This document shows, piece after piece, positions 8,601 to 17,655 of a stretch of 64,000 nt of DNA. The DNA is from DASRDB01 sp035652815. Its GTDB lineage: Bacteria; Chloroflexota; Ktedonobacteria; Ktedonobacterales; Ktedonobacteraceae. A program made the position numbers and the translations under genes. The notes below the pieces were generated by a model. The model did not search any database. It saw nothing but the letters and a program-made list of their open reading frames with translations, and was not told the origin of the DNA. The first letter of the stretch is position 1. The number at the start of each line of letters is the position of its first letter. The DNA lies in NCBI GenBank assembly GCA_035652815.1, contig DASRDB010000019.1, positions 496,001 to 560,000 of the forward strand, given 5' to 3'.

Positions 8601-10256
8601 TCAGACGAGTGCCTCCGCCACTGCTCGTCCAGCAACCCGGCCCGAAAAGAGGCAGCCACCGAGGAATGTTCCCTCCAGGGCCCGGTAGCCATGCATGCCG
8701 CCGCCACCAAAACCGGCTACCTCTCCAGCCGCGTACAGGCCGGGGATGGGCGAATCATCTGGTTGCAACACCCGGCCAGTCAGGTCTGTTTTTATACCTC
8801 CCAGGGTTTTGCGCGTGAGAATGGAAAGCCGGACGGCAATCAGTGGACCGGCGGCCGGTTCGAGCAACCGGTGAGGCTTCGCCACGCGAATCAGCCGGTC
8901 TCCCAGATAGGCCCGCGCTCCTCGGATAGCTGTGATCTGGGCATCCTTACTGAATGCATTCTGTATTTCGCGATCCCGGGCGAGAATCTCGCACTCCAGT
9001 TGCGTGAGGTCAATCAAGTCCTCTCCCACCAGCTTATTCATGGCGCGTACCAGATCGGGAAGACCGCGCTGCACCACAAAGTCCACGCCTTTGCGCTTGA
9101 AGGCTTCGACGGGGCCAGGAGCGCCGGGTAAGACGCGGCTTAGCGTTCTGAGGATGCTGCGGCCCGTCAAATCGGGGTTCTGCTCTGAACCAGAGAGGGC
9201 AAACTCGCGCCGGATGATGCGCTGATTGAGCAGGAACCAGGAGTAGTCGTAGCCACTGGTGGTAATGTGCTGAAGGGCGGCGAGCGTGTCGAAGCCTGGA
9301 AAGAGCGGAATTGGCAAGCGGTGGCCTCGCGCATCCAACCAAAGTGGTGATGGCCCCGACAAAATCCTGATGCCATGCATAGGCCAGATCGGTGCATAGT
9401 TGTGTATGCCTTCGGGATAATGCCACATGCGATCAGGATTGATCAGGTGCCCTCCACATTGGGCGAGAATTTCCAGCATGCGCCCATCAACGTGGTTGGG
9501 CACGCCTGAAATCAGGTGTTTGGGAGCAGGTCCCAATCGCTCCGGCCAGTTTTTGCGTACCAGCTCATGATTGCCGCCAATCCCACCCGCCGTGACGATA
9601 ACCGCCTGTGCCCGCAATGAGAACGTTCCTACAACTGTCCGCGAACTCGCCATGCCGCGAGCGACGGTGCTTGCTTCCAGTATCTCTCCCTCGACCCCAT
9701 CTACCACGCCACCGCTTTTCGACAGGGCAGTTACGCGATGACGAAAGCGCAAGCTGACCAGTCCTCGCTGTTCCCCTTCACGCACGCGCCTCACGAATGG
9801 TTCGATGATTCCTGGACCCGTTCCCCAGGTCACATGAAAGCGAGGAACGGAGTTACCATGTCCAGTGGCAAGAGAACCACCGCGTTCAGCCCATTGCACG
9901 ACCGGGAAAAAACGAATCCCCTGCGCGTGCAGCCAGGCGTACTTCTCATCTGAAGCAAAATCGACATAGGCTTCGGCCCAGCGGCGCGGCCAGAGGTCTT
10001 CTTCGCGATCAAAACCGGCGCTGCCAAGCCAGTCTTGTAGCGCGAGATCGCGTGAGTCTTTGATTCTCAGGTGTCGTTGCTCTGGCGAATTGACCAGGAA
10101 CAGCCCGCCAAAGGACCAGAATGCCTGCCCACCCAGCGAGGCTTCCGGCTCCTGTTCGAGAATAATGACTTGTCTGCCAGCGTCAACGAGTTCTGCTGCC
10201 GCGACCAGTCCGGCCAGACCGGCTCCCACAATGATCACATCGGCTTCGTCTTGCAC
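8601..10256 (-). CDS. KstD-like FAD-dependent dehydrogenase
   Basis: A flavoprotein of about 551 residues of the fumarate reductase / 3-ketosteroid-delta1-dehydrogenase superfamily. The N-terminal dinucleotide fold is DVIIVGAGLAGLVAAAEL with a following E in IILEQE; the C-terminus has the FAD-contact segment PGLYAAGEVAGFGGGGMHG. Members dehydrogenate C-C bonds of steroids or reduce enoates. The open frame extends upstream over the 2Fe-2S gene, but a GTG at 10256 with AAAGGA about 8 bases upstream is the likely start, giving a 14-base gap from the preceding gene. It is the last gene of the IclR-headed operon. Substrate unknown. Confidence 0.8.
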   Translation of the reverse strand: MQDEADVIIVGAGLAGLVAAAELVDAGRQVIILEQEPEASLGGQAFWSFGGLFLVNSPEQRHLRIKDSRDLALQDWLGSAGFDREEDLWPRRWAEAYVDFASDEKYAWLHAQGIRFFPVVQWAERGGSLATGHGNSVPRFHVTWGTGPGIIEPFVRRVREGEQRGLVSLRFRHRVTALSKSGGVVDGVEGEILEASTVARGMASSRTVVGTFSLRAQAVIVTAGGIGGNHELVRKNWPERLGPAPKHLISGVPNHVDGRMLEILAQCGGHLINPDRMWHYPEGIHNYAPIWPMHGIRILSGPSPLWLDARGHRLPIPLFPGFDTLAALQHITTSGYDYSWFLLNQRIIRREFALSGSEQNPDLTGRSILRTLSRVLPGAPGPVEAFKRKGVDFVVQRGLPDLVRAMNKLVGEDLIDLTQLECEILARDREIQNAFSKDAQITAIRGARAYLGDRLIRVAKPHRLLEPAAGPLIAVRLSILTRKTLGGIKTDLTGRVLQPDDSPIPGLYAAGEVAGFGGGGMHGYRALEGTFLGGCLFSGRVAGRAVAEALV

Positions 10257-10270
10257 TAATTTTAATCCTT

Positions 10271-10756
10271 TTATGTAGTGGAATCCTGCTGCTTCAGCAA
10301 CTCCGCTGCCTTCAACACCGCCGCTACCGGCTTCACATACCCCGTACAGCGACAAATATTCCCCGCCAATGCAGCGCGCACATCTTCCTCAGTCGGATTC
10401 GGATTCTCTTGTAGGAAGGCGTAGGCGCGTATGATAAAGCCCGGCGTGCAGAAGCCGCATTGGGCCGCGCCCTCCTCGGCGAAGGCTTCCTGAATAGGAT
10501 GCAGCTTGCCTTCTTTTGCCAGCCCCTCGATGGTGAGCAGTTCGCCTCCATCGGCCTGCGCCGCCAGCATACAGCAGGAATTGATGGAGCGATCATTAAG
10601 AATAACTCCGCAGCCGCAGCAGTCGCCTGTGCCACAGATCAGCTTTGTACCCCACAAATGGTTGGCATGCAGTGCTTCGAGCAGCGTTTCTCCTGGCTCG
10701 ACCAGCCATTTGACGCTTCGTCCATTCACTTTCAACGAAATAACCAGTTCAGGCAT
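10271..10756 (-). CDS. 2Fe-2S subunit of a molybdenum hydroxylase (CoxS/XdhC type)
   Basis: A 161-residue small subunit of the xanthine oxidase / aerobic CO dehydrogenase family. The N-terminal ferredoxin-like cluster uses C41, C46, C49 and C61 (ICGTGDCCGCG ... SCC); the second, helical cluster uses C100, C103, C135 and C137 (CGFCTPG ... ICRCTGY). It carries electrons between the molybdopterin subunit and the FAD subunit. It overlaps the FAD-subunit gene by 8 bases, implying coupled translation. No large molybdopterin subunit is found anywhere in the window. Confidence 0.93.
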   Translation of the reverse strand: MPELVISLKVNGRSVKWLVEPGETLLEALHANHLWGTKLICGTGDCCGCGVILNDRSINSCCMLAAQADGGELLTIEGLAKEGKLHPIQEAFAEEGAAQCGFCTPGFIIRAYAFLQENPNPTEEDVRAALAGNICRCTGYVKPVAAVLKAAELLKQQDSTT

Positions 10757-11624
10757 GATGCCACTCCTCTTGATGCGATGCCAATCCTGCCGCCTGTCGC
10801 AATGCGCGCGTGGCCGCTACGCCGCTCATACGTCGTCGATACTCCGCCGAAGCCCGGTGATCGCTGATGGGCCGAACTTCATCCTTCACAATTTCCGCTA
10901 CTCGTTGGAACGTTTCCTCTGTAGCAGGCTGGCCGACCAGTGCCGCTTCAGCCTGTTTCGTCCGTAGAGGTGTAGGCGCAACCGCTCCCAGCACTAAACG
11001 CGCCTCTCGAATGACTCCATCCACAATCTCTAAGGTTGTTGCCGCATTGACGAGCGAAATATCCTCTGCTGTGCGCCCGATTTTGTAGAAGCCGCCATGT
11101 CTGTTCTTCACTCTTTCTATCGGAATGCGCAGTTCCCGAATCAACTCTCGTTCGCGTATGCTTTTTGCCGGGCCAACAAAGAAGCGTTCGAGCGGCACAA
11201 CACGCTCTCCCTGTTTGCCAACCAGCACTACTTCAGCATCTAATGCTAATAAAGAAGGTGGCGTATCAGCAGAGGGCAGTGCCGAGGCCACGTTCCCGGC
11301 CAACGTCGCCATGTTGCGGATATTGGGCGAGCCGCATACCGCCGCTGCCCTTGCCAGGATACCATCCGCAAGCTGCTGAATTGCCGCGTGCCTGGCGACC
11401 TGGCGCATTGTAGTTCCCGCGCCGATACGCAACCACTCGCCGTCAATAGCACTATAATCCAGTCCCAGCCGGGTAATGTCTACCACCTCTTGCACTCCAA
11501 TCATATAGCGCGGGTTCACCAGTAAATCGGTTCCACCCGCGATTACCGTTCGTCCCTCTTCAGAGAGCAAGACAACAGCCTCTTCGAGTGTGGTAGGACG
11601 ATAAAATGCGCGTATCTTGAGCAA
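10749..11624 (-). CDS. FAD-binding subunit of a molybdenum hydroxylase (CoxM type)
   Basis: A 291-residue medium subunit. FAD-binding segments are visible: VIAGGTDLLVNPR near residue 28 and the CGSPNIRNMATLAGNV segment near 97-112, both diagnostic of the CoxM/XDH FAD domain; the CO-dehydrogenase C-terminal domain follows. It begins with TTG at 11624 (AGGGG upstream); no ATG is available nearby. It lies 16 bases after yqeB and overlaps the 2Fe-2S gene. The partner subunit carrying molybdopterin is missing from this operon. Confidence 0.92.
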   Translation of the reverse strand: MLKIRAFYRPTTLEEAVVLLSEEGRTVIAGGTDLLVNPRYMIGVQEVVDITRLGLDYSAIDGEWLRIGAGTTMRQVARHAAIQQLADGILARAAAVCGSPNIRNMATLAGNVASALPSADTPPSLLALDAEVVLVGKQGERVVPLERFFVGPAKSIRERELIRELRIPIERVKNRHGGFYKIGRTAEDISLVNAATTLEIVDGVIREARLVLGAVAPTPLRTKQAEAALVGQPATEETFQRVAEIVKDEVRPISDHRASAEYRRRMSGVAATRALRQAAGLASHQEEWHHA

Positions 11625-11640
11625 AGTTCGCCGCCCCTCT

Positions 11641-12504
11641 CTATGCTGTATGCTGAGCGTGCAAAAAATACATCACCGCTTCCAGCACGCCGCCAGCAAC
11701 GGCACGCGACTTATCCGAAATAGTAAAGCAATGCTCGCGTACCGCTCGTGGATCAACATCACCAATTTTCATGCCGCCTGTCACTTTTAAGCCGTCGCGC
11801 ACCAGACCACGCAGGATACCGTCAATCGCGCTGATGACTGGCATGAATTGCGTTTCAGACTTTACCTCGGCAACCGTTTCCCCCGCCGCTACTCTGTCTC
11901 CGATCTGCCGTATACTATAGAGCCGACCATCGCATGGAGCGCGCAAGAGCCGTTCCCTGCCATATCCGCCGATAGTCCCGGGCGTTCCCGTGTTTGGTTC
12001 GGCATATCCCGTGAGATAGACGCGCCCCAGGTTATGGCCGCGATTGGTCTCGATCACGGCATGCGCGTCTTTCCCCGCCTCATAGCCTGGGCCAAGCGCG
12101 ACAACTATAGGCGCGGTGTCTGTACTGATGCCCGTGTTGCGCTTGGCAAGCGTCGCTTCAACCAGTACTCCCGGCCTCAGTTCTCGCAGGCTAACTCCCT
12201 CTGGATCAACCAGTACTGGCACCAATCCCTCGGTTAACATCCTTTTTGCGTCATCTACAGAATCGGCTTTATGGGCCGTCAACCCCTCGACCGTCATTTC
12301 TCCCTGTGCTACTGCCTCGGCAAACGCGACGGTACGCCGCAGCACGGTTGGCTGGGGTAGTTCCGTTGCCATCACCGGAAATCCAGCGCGAAAAAGGCGG
12401 TGTATAACTCCCGTCGCCAGGTCTCCTGCCCCTTTCACCATCACGAGCGGCAATCTTACAGAACGCTCAAAGTTGTTCGATGTCGAAAGTCCCGTTTGTT
12501 CCAC
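11641..12504 (-). CDS. yqeB: YqeB family selenium-dependent molybdenum hydroxylase accessory protein
   Basis: A 287-residue protein matching the YqeB / EF2563 family: VMVKGAGDLATGVIHRLFRAGFPV at the N-terminus marks a Rossmann-like fold, and the C-terminus contains biotinyl-like segments (LRAPCDGRLYSIRQIGDRV) and GGMKIGDVDPR. Family members occur with selenium-dependent molybdenum hydroxylases and MoCo maturation genes. The start is GTG at 12504 with GGAAAG upstream. It precedes the two hydroxylase subunits, which supports a maturation role. Its usual partner YqeC is in the window too, but far away at 59.7 kb. Confidence 0.88.
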   Translation of the reverse strand: MEQTGLSTSNNFERSVRLPLVMVKGAGDLATGVIHRLFRAGFPVMATELPQPTVLRRTVAFAEAVAQGEMTVEGLTAHKADSVDDAKRMLTEGLVPVLVDPEGVSLRELRPGVLVEATLAKRNTGISTDTAPIVVALGPGYEAGKDAHAVIETNRGHNLGRVYLTGYAEPNTGTPGTIGGYGRERLLRAPCDGRLYSIRQIGDRVAAGETVAEVKSETQFMPVISAIDGILRGLVRDGLKVTGGMKIGDVDPRAVREHCFTISDKSRAVAGGVLEAVMYFLHAQHTA

Positions 12505-12527
12505 TTTAATGCTTTCCGTGTTGCGAG

Positions 12528-13058
12528 TTAACGATCCTGCTCGCCTGTTTCCTTATCTCCAGAAGTGGCTGAAATCACTTTTGCTTTCGTTACCATAAGC
12601 AGATCAGCCACTTTCAGCCGCAGATTGACGCCGCGCTGTCCGCCGTTGATATACAACTTGTCCAGCTTTTCGGCGCTTGCATTCAGGTAGATTTCAAAGT
12701 GTTTATCGAGCAGCGCCAGTGGCGAAATCCCGCCCACCTTCAATCCGGTCAGGCGCTCCGCCTCGCGCTGCGGAGCCATGCGTACATGCTTTGCTCCTAC
12801 GGCGCGAGCTACTTTGCGTGGGTCGAGTTCCGAATCCCCTGGTACGACCACCAGCAGGTGGCGCTGCTCATCCGCGAAAACGACCAGCGTTTTATAAACC
12901 TGGCTTGCAGGTACGCCAAGCACCTCAGCAACTTCGACCGCCGAGTGCAGCGCGTCATCGTAGGTAAAGGTCGTATAGGGAATGCGATGCTTATCCAGTA
13001 TGCGCATCGCGTTCGTTTTCACTTTTGCTTGCTTCGCCACCACGTCCTCCTGGTGCAT
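12528..13058 (-). CDS. ybaK: YbaK/ProX-type aminoacyl-tRNA deacylase
   Basis: About 176 residues of the YbaK/ProX editing family, which hydrolyse mischarged tRNA (Cys-tRNAPro for YbaK). The start segment KVKTNAMRILDKHRIPY, the conserved lysine in VYKTLVVFAD, and GGISPLALL in the second half match YbaK. An open frame reaches 13169, overlapping the IclR gene, but the family begins near KVKTNAMR; ATG at 13058 or a GTG at 13040 just behind an AGGAGG are the realistic starts. It sits between the IclR gene and yqeB, an unexpected place for a tRNA-editing gene. Confidence 0.88.
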   Translation of the reverse strand: MHQEDVVAKQAKVKTNAMRILDKHRIPYTTFTYDDALHSAVEVAEVLGVPASQVYKTLVVFADEQRHLLVVVPGDSELDPRKVARAVGAKHVRMAPQREAERLTGLKVGGISPLALLDKHFEIYLNASAEKLDKLYINGGQRGVNLRLKVADLLMVTKAKVISATSGDKETGEQDR

Positions 13059-13152
13059 TTCCACTTGACCTTTTCGGATTGCATGTGTATACCTTCCCTT
13101 CAAGGGTAGCAGGAGCCATGTCCCTTTTACGACCCGCTTGAGGGTACTGCAA

Positions 13153-13938
13153 CTAGTGCCAGCCGACATAGCGCAGCGCTTGTGAAATCTGCTGCCCTGT
13201 GCGTGTTACTGCCGCGATCCACTCATTCTGGCGAGGGCGGCAGCGTTCGCTAGGCCCGCCGATAGAAACCGCAGCGACTACGCTGCCCAGGTGGTCAAAA
13301 ATGGGCGCGGCCACCGCGTCGATGCCCTCTTCCAGTTCCTCTTGTGAGATGGCATACCCATTCGTCCGCACCTTGCGTAGTTCCTCAAGCAGCAGGCGCG
13401 GGTCGGTAATGGTGTTCTCGGTATACTTCGGGAGGGTGGCGTGGGCGAGAATTTCTCGCAGGCGCACCTCCCACTGGTAGGCCAGCAGCACTTTTCCAGT
13501 GGAAACCGCGTGGGCGGGCAGGTGTTGTCCGGGCACGTTAACGGCGCGCACGAAATAATAGGAGTCCTCGGTATCGATAATCACCGCTTCCATTCCTTCG
13601 AGAACTGCCAGGTGAACCGATTCGCGTGTCTGGTCGCGCAGTTCCATCAACATAGGCCGCGCCACCTTGCGTACCATATGCGAACTGAGAATGCTGGCCC
13701 CCAGGGCAGTGACGCGCAGGCTCAAAGCATATTTGTGGCTATCCTCATCCTGCACCAGCAATCCCTCGTTCACCAGCGCGGTCACTAATCGATGCGTGGT
13801 CGATTTGGGCAGACCGGTCGCCGCCGCAAGATCGGTAATGCCTAACAGGCCTGCATTGTCGAAGGCGCGCAGCACTTTCGCGATGCGATGCACAATCTGT
13901 ACCGTCTTCTCGCCATCGAGCGGTTCGCCATGCCGCAT
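13153..13938 (-). CDS. IclR family transcriptional regulator
   Basis: A 261-residue IclR protein: an N-terminal winged helix (LGITDLAAATGLPKSTTHRL, residues 32-51) and a C-terminal GAF-like effector domain containing LPAHAVSTGKVLLAY and the late GIDAVAAPIFDHLG motif. IclR regulators usually control nearby catabolic genes in response to a small acid. The ATG follows GGAG at 6 bases. It heads the minus-strand operon down to 8601 and is divergent from the CocE-like hydrolase, so it probably regulates one or both. Confidence 0.92.
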   Translation of the reverse strand: MRHGEPLDGEKTVQIVHRIAKVLRAFDNAGLLGITDLAAATGLPKSTTHRLVTALVNEGLLVQDEDSHKYALSLRVTALGASILSSHMVRKVARPMLMELRDQTRESVHLAVLEGMEAVIIDTEDSYYFVRAVNVPGQHLPAHAVSTGKVLLAYQWEVRLREILAHATLPKYTENTITDPRLLLEELRKVRTNGYAISQEELEEGIDAVAAPIFDHLGSVVAAVSIGGPSERCRPRQNEWIAAVTRTGQQISQALRYVGWH

Positions 13939-14039
13939 AAATACTCCGTTCGTTTGGCTCAGCCCTGAGCGTTCTAGCCAGCGGAAAATCGTTCCGTAAA
14001 ATGTATGCAGAGAGTATAGTCAATGCTTATATGCCATGT

Positions 14040-14053
14040 CAAGCGTTCGCTTG
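14040..14053. promoter_or_regulatory. Palindrome in IclR/hydrolase divergent region
   Basis: CAAGCGTTCGCTTG is a perfect 6+2+6 palindrome about 100 bases upstream of each of the two divergent starts. Its position and symmetry fit an IclR operator; a lone short palindrome can be chance. Confidence 0.35.
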
Positions 14054-14162
14054 CCTTGATTTTTGCCATTGGCATTACACCAAAAGAACGTTGTAATATA
14101 AGGCTCAGTACGCTTGCCGTTGTTTTTTGTAAAAGAAACCCAGATAGAAGGAGTTGCCGCCG

Positions 14163-15944
14163 ATGGCAATGCAGGTAAATTCGGAGATTGTCGTTGATTT
14201 TGATGTTCCGGCGAAAATGCGTGATGGCGTTACATTGCGCGCCAATGTCTATCGTCCGGCGGGAGAGGGCAAATGGCCTGTTCTTTTGACCCGCCTGCCT
14301 TATGGTAAAGATCTTCCCCTTGGCTCGGCAGTCATGGACCCCGCCCAGGTTGCGCGGCGTGGCTACGTGGTAATTGTGCAGGACACACGCGGGCGCTGGA
14401 CATCCGAAGGCGAATGGATGCCGTTTGTGAACGAGGCCCAGGATGGCTATGATACCGTCGAATGGGCCTCCCGCCTGTACTACAGCAATGGCAGTGTGGG
14501 CATGTATGGTATCTCCTACTTTGGCTTCACCCAATGGGCCTCGGCGGTACTCCAACCTCCTGCCCTCAAAACCATGATCCCTGTCCAGACCTGGAATGAC
14601 CCCTTTAATGGCGTACTCTTTCGTGGCGGCGCGCTCGAACTTGGCAGTTCCGGTGGCTGGCAACTGATGATGGGCCTGGACGTCCTCTCGCGCCGCCATC
14701 GCCAGGACCCGCAAACGCTCGGTCGCGCTATCTATCAGCTCGCCTATGAGATGGATAATCTTGGCAAAACCGGTTACTGGTCGCTTCCTTTAAAAGAATT
14801 CGCTCCGCTCAAACGCACAGATGTCGCTCCTTACTTTTTTGAGAACCTGAATCGGCCTATGGAGCGCGACTTTGAGCTGATTAGTCCGCTCACCATTGTT
14901 GGCAACCATGAGAAAGTCGCTGTTCCCACCTTGAACGTTGGCGGTTGGTACGATATCTTCTTGCAAGATACCATCAACAATTTCAACTACATGCGCCAGC
15001 ATGGTCCAACGCCCGAGTCCCGACAGAGCAAGCTCATAATTGGCCCCTGGGCGCATGGCCAGTTCAACAATCCTGTTGGCGAAATAAACTTCGGTTTCGG
15101 CTCAACGGCGGGTTTTATCAATCTGCAAATGGATTTCGTCAGCATGCAGGTGCGCTGGTTCGATCACTGGCTGAAGGGCATCGACACGGGCATGCTCAAA
15201 GAGCCGCCCATCAAGCTTTTCGTCATGGGAGTCAACGTCTGGCGCGATGAAAACGAATGGCCGCTTGCTCGCGCTGTCAATACGCGCTACTACCTGCACA
15301 GCAATGGGCACGCCAACTCGCTGCAAGGCGACGGCTCCCTGACTACCGAAGCGCCGGATAGCAGTGAATCCGCCAGCGACAAATACGATTACGATCCGGC
15401 CAATCCGGTCATTACGCGGGGGGGCGCATTGCTTATGACGCCAGAGTTTCCTGCTGGTCCCTACGATCAGCGCTCGACCGAGAGCCGCCAGGATGTGCTG
15501 GTCTACACAACCGGAGAATTGATGGAAGACCTGGAAGTCACCGGCCCCATCTCAGTTCACCTGTGGGCGATCTCAAGCGCTCCAGATACTGATTTTGTCG
15601 CCCGCCTGGTTGACGTACATCCCGATGGCTATGCCCAGAACCTCACCGATGGCATCATTCGCGCCCGCTATCGTGATTTCGCTCGTGGTGCTGCTCCTTC
15701 GCTGATCGAGCCAGGTAAGCCATACGAATACGAAATCGATCTCTGGGCTACCAGCAACGTCTTTAAGGCGGGACATCGCATTCGCCTCGATATCACCAGC
15801 AGCAACTTCCCGCGCTGGGACCGCAATCCCAATACCGGCCACGACTTCGGTACCGATACTGAGATGGCTGTTGCTCACCAGACCATCCTGCACGACGCGG
15901 AACACCCGTCATACGTGCTGCTTCCGGTGGTTCCGAATATGTAG
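14163..15944 (+). CDS. CocE/NonD (peptidase S15) family hydrolase
   Basis: A 593-residue serine hydrolase of the X-Pro dipeptidyl-peptidase / cocaine esterase family. The nucleophile is S118 in YGISYFG; D264 in GGWYDIF and H298 in GPWAHGQ complete the triad. The C-terminal third (VTGPISVHLWAISSAPDTDF) is the jelly-roll domain of the family. No signal peptide is seen. AAGGAG lies 9 bases before the ATG at 14163; an in-frame TTG at 14154 is less likely. It faces the IclR gene. Substrates of such enzymes range from acyl esters to beta-lactams and peptides and cannot be told here. Confidence 0.9.
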   Translation: MAMQVNSEIVVDFDVPAKMRDGVTLRANVYRPAGEGKWPVLLTRLPYGKDLPLGSAVMDPAQVARRGYVVIVQDTRGRWTSEGEWMPFVNEAQDGYDTVEWASRLYYSNGSVGMYGISYFGFTQWASAVLQPPALKTMIPVQTWNDPFNGVLFRGGALELGSSGGWQLMMGLDVLSRRHRQDPQTLGRAIYQLAYEMDNLGKTGYWSLPLKEFAPLKRTDVAPYFFENLNRPMERDFELISPLTIVGNHEKVAVPTLNVGGWYDIFLQDTINNFNYMRQHGPTPESRQSKLIIGPWAHGQFNNPVGEINFGFGSTAGFINLQMDFVSMQVRWFDHWLKGIDTGMLKEPPIKLFVMGVNVWRDENEWPLARAVNTRYYLHSNGHANSLQGDGSLTTEAPDSSESASDKYDYDPANPVITRGGALLMTPEFPAGPYDQRSTESRQDVLVYTTGELMEDLEVTGPISVHLWAISSAPDTDFVARLVDVHPDGYAQNLTDGIIRARYRDFARGAAPSLIEPGKPYEYEIDLWATSNVFKAGHRIRLDITSSNFPRWDRNPNTGHDFGTDTEMAVAHQTILHDAEHPSYVLLPVVPNM

Positions 15945-15957
15945 GGAAAATGGTGGG

Positions 15958-16039
15958 CACCTGTAGGGACGCGATTCATCGCGTCCTGCCCTGAATCGAC
16001 ATGAGGGGCAGGACGCGATGAATCGCGTCCCTACAGGTG
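15958..16039. repeat. Long inverted repeat, GTAGGGRCG family, overlapping a stop codon
   Basis: Two perfect 34-base arms (15958-15991, 16006-16039) with a 14-base loop. Each arm contains a nested palindrome, GGACGCGAT-TC-ATCGCGTCC, so a cruciform with hairpin arms can form. It lies between the convergent hydrolase and kinase genes; the kinase TAG at 16031-16033 is within the right arm. Confidence 0.92.
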
Positions 16040-17461
16040 TACATGATAGTATCGCGAAATAACATCCGTAAACAATGCGACTGCATGTCCCGTTGTTCCT
16101 GACGCCGGATGTCCATGCCCCAGGAACGTGCTTACCAGCAGCAAGCCAATCACCAGCAGCGTCACTATAAGCAGGCTAATTACGACAAGGCTGAGTGGCG
16201 AGAAGAAACGGGGCTGGGGCAGAGTGGGTATAAGCACCGTCGGAGCGGTTGGCTCGCCGTCTTTCAGTGTGTCCTGCTCATCCGAGGGCAAAGGCGTCAA
16301 ACCTTTTGCCTTCGGAGCTTCCGATGTCGCTACCCCCGTCGATGTGCCTACTAATGCGGGTTGTGGAGTAAGTGATGGCCCGGCAACTTTTTCAAGCCGG
16401 GGCAATTGAATAGTTCCACGATTGCGTGGCGCACCGGCATAGACCACAGCCTTTGTCTCCTGTCTCTCATCCGATTGGCTTCTTGATTCGAGCTTTCCAG
16501 TGGAGCGCTGCACTTTTTTCAGGATGGCGTCATATTCCTGGGCAAAGGTGAGTATATTTGGATAGCGTTGTTCCGGGCGCTTTGCCAGCGCTTTCAGAAA
16601 CACTTCATCCAGTTCTCTCGGCAGGGAAGGATTGTGTACGCTTGGTGGTGTGGGCGGCGTATGATGATGGTGATGGAGCAACTGGCTGGCCGTTCCCTCA
16701 AACACGGCGCGGCCTGTCACCAGTTGATAGATCATCACCGCCAGCGCGTACTGATCGGCGGCAGGCCCGACATGCACCGAAGCCGCCAGCGTCGGGTCGT
16801 CAAATTGCTCCGGTGCCATGTAGAGCGGTGTACCTACCGAGCGATGCAATGAGCGTCCATTGCGGTAAAATGCTGCCAGCCCGAAGTCCGCCAGCAGGAG
16901 ATGCGGCTTGCCATGCGGAAAGATTTTGATGAGATGCTCCTGCGACGGGTCTTTAACCGAGGAGCGTTCTACGCGAATCAGAAAATTGGTCGGCTTGATA
17001 TCGCGGTGAATGATGCCGTGATCGTGGGCGCATTGTAAGCCTGCTGCCGCCTGCAACAAGTAATAGCCAGCCTCTTCCGCAGAAATCGGCCAGCCAAAGC
17101 CGAAATGTTGGGTTCTACGCTGCAACCAGTTCCACAACGAACCCTCGGGCAGGTAGGGCATCACCAGGTAGGTAATCGGCGGCCCGTCTGACTCGATGAC
17201 CTCTTCTCCAAAGTGGTAGAGCGGCAAAATATGTTCGTGTTCCAATTCCGCCACTGCTCGCGCTTCACGCTCAAAGCGTGTCGCCGCCTGCCGCCCTTCC
17301 GGCGTATTTGGAATAGCCCGCAGATCGCCCGAAACAACCTTGATCGCGACTTTACGTCCTATGCGGGTATGCTGCGCCAGGTAAATGTCTCCCATACCAC
17401 CGCTCTCGACGAGCCGTATCAAACGGTATCCGCCGAGGGTTTTCCCCACCAACATATTCAT
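16031..17461 (-). CDS. Membrane-anchored PASTA-less Ser/Thr protein kinase
   Basis: A Hanks-type kinase of 476 residues. Visible motifs are the glycine loop ESGGMGDIYLA, K41 in VAIKVV, the catalytic loop HRDIKPTN (D154), DFG (D192) and the SVGTPLYMAPEQF activation-end segment. A proline/serine-rich linker follows, then a single membrane helix (about residues 420-447, SPLSLVVISLLIVTLLVIG), and a short outer tail without PASTA or other sensor domain. The last codons and stop derive from the palindromic element at 15958. An open frame begins with TTG at 17476, but ATG 17461, with GAGG 9 bases upstream, is preferred. Confidence 0.9.
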   Translation of the reverse strand: MNMLVGKTLGGYRLIRLVESGGMGDIYLAQHTRIGRKVAIKVVSGDLRAIPNTPEGRQAATRFEREARAVAELEHEHILPLYHFGEEVIESDGPPITYLVMPYLPEGSLWNWLQRRTQHFGFGWPISAEEAGYYLLQAAAGLQCAHDHGIIHRDIKPTNFLIRVERSSVKDPSQEHLIKIFPHGKPHLLLADFGLAAFYRNGRSLHRSVGTPLYMAPEQFDDPTLAASVHVGPAADQYALAVMIYQLVTGRAVFEGTASQLLHHHHHTPPTPPSVHNPSLPRELDEVFLKALAKRPEQRYPNILTFAQEYDAILKKVQRSTGKLESRSQSDERQETKAVVYAGAPRNRGTIQLPRLEKVAGPSLTPQPALVGTSTGVATSEAPKAKGLTPLPSDEQDTLKDGEPTAPTVLIPTLPQPRFFSPLSLVVISLLIVTLLVIGLLLVSTFLGHGHPASGTTGHAVALFTDVISRYYHVHL

Positions 17462-17655
17462 TACCTTAGACCTCAAAAAAGTTTCGTATCAATGATTTAA
17501 CAGGTTTGCATGTAGAAAACAGCGTCTTCCACTATTCAGTATACTGAGCTGCACGAAATTGCACAGGTCAGTATGAGAAAAAGGTGCTAGAGGTGATTAC
17601 ACAATAGTCCCTGGAATGAAAAAAGCACGTCCTTTCTTCGATCGACGCCATTTCT

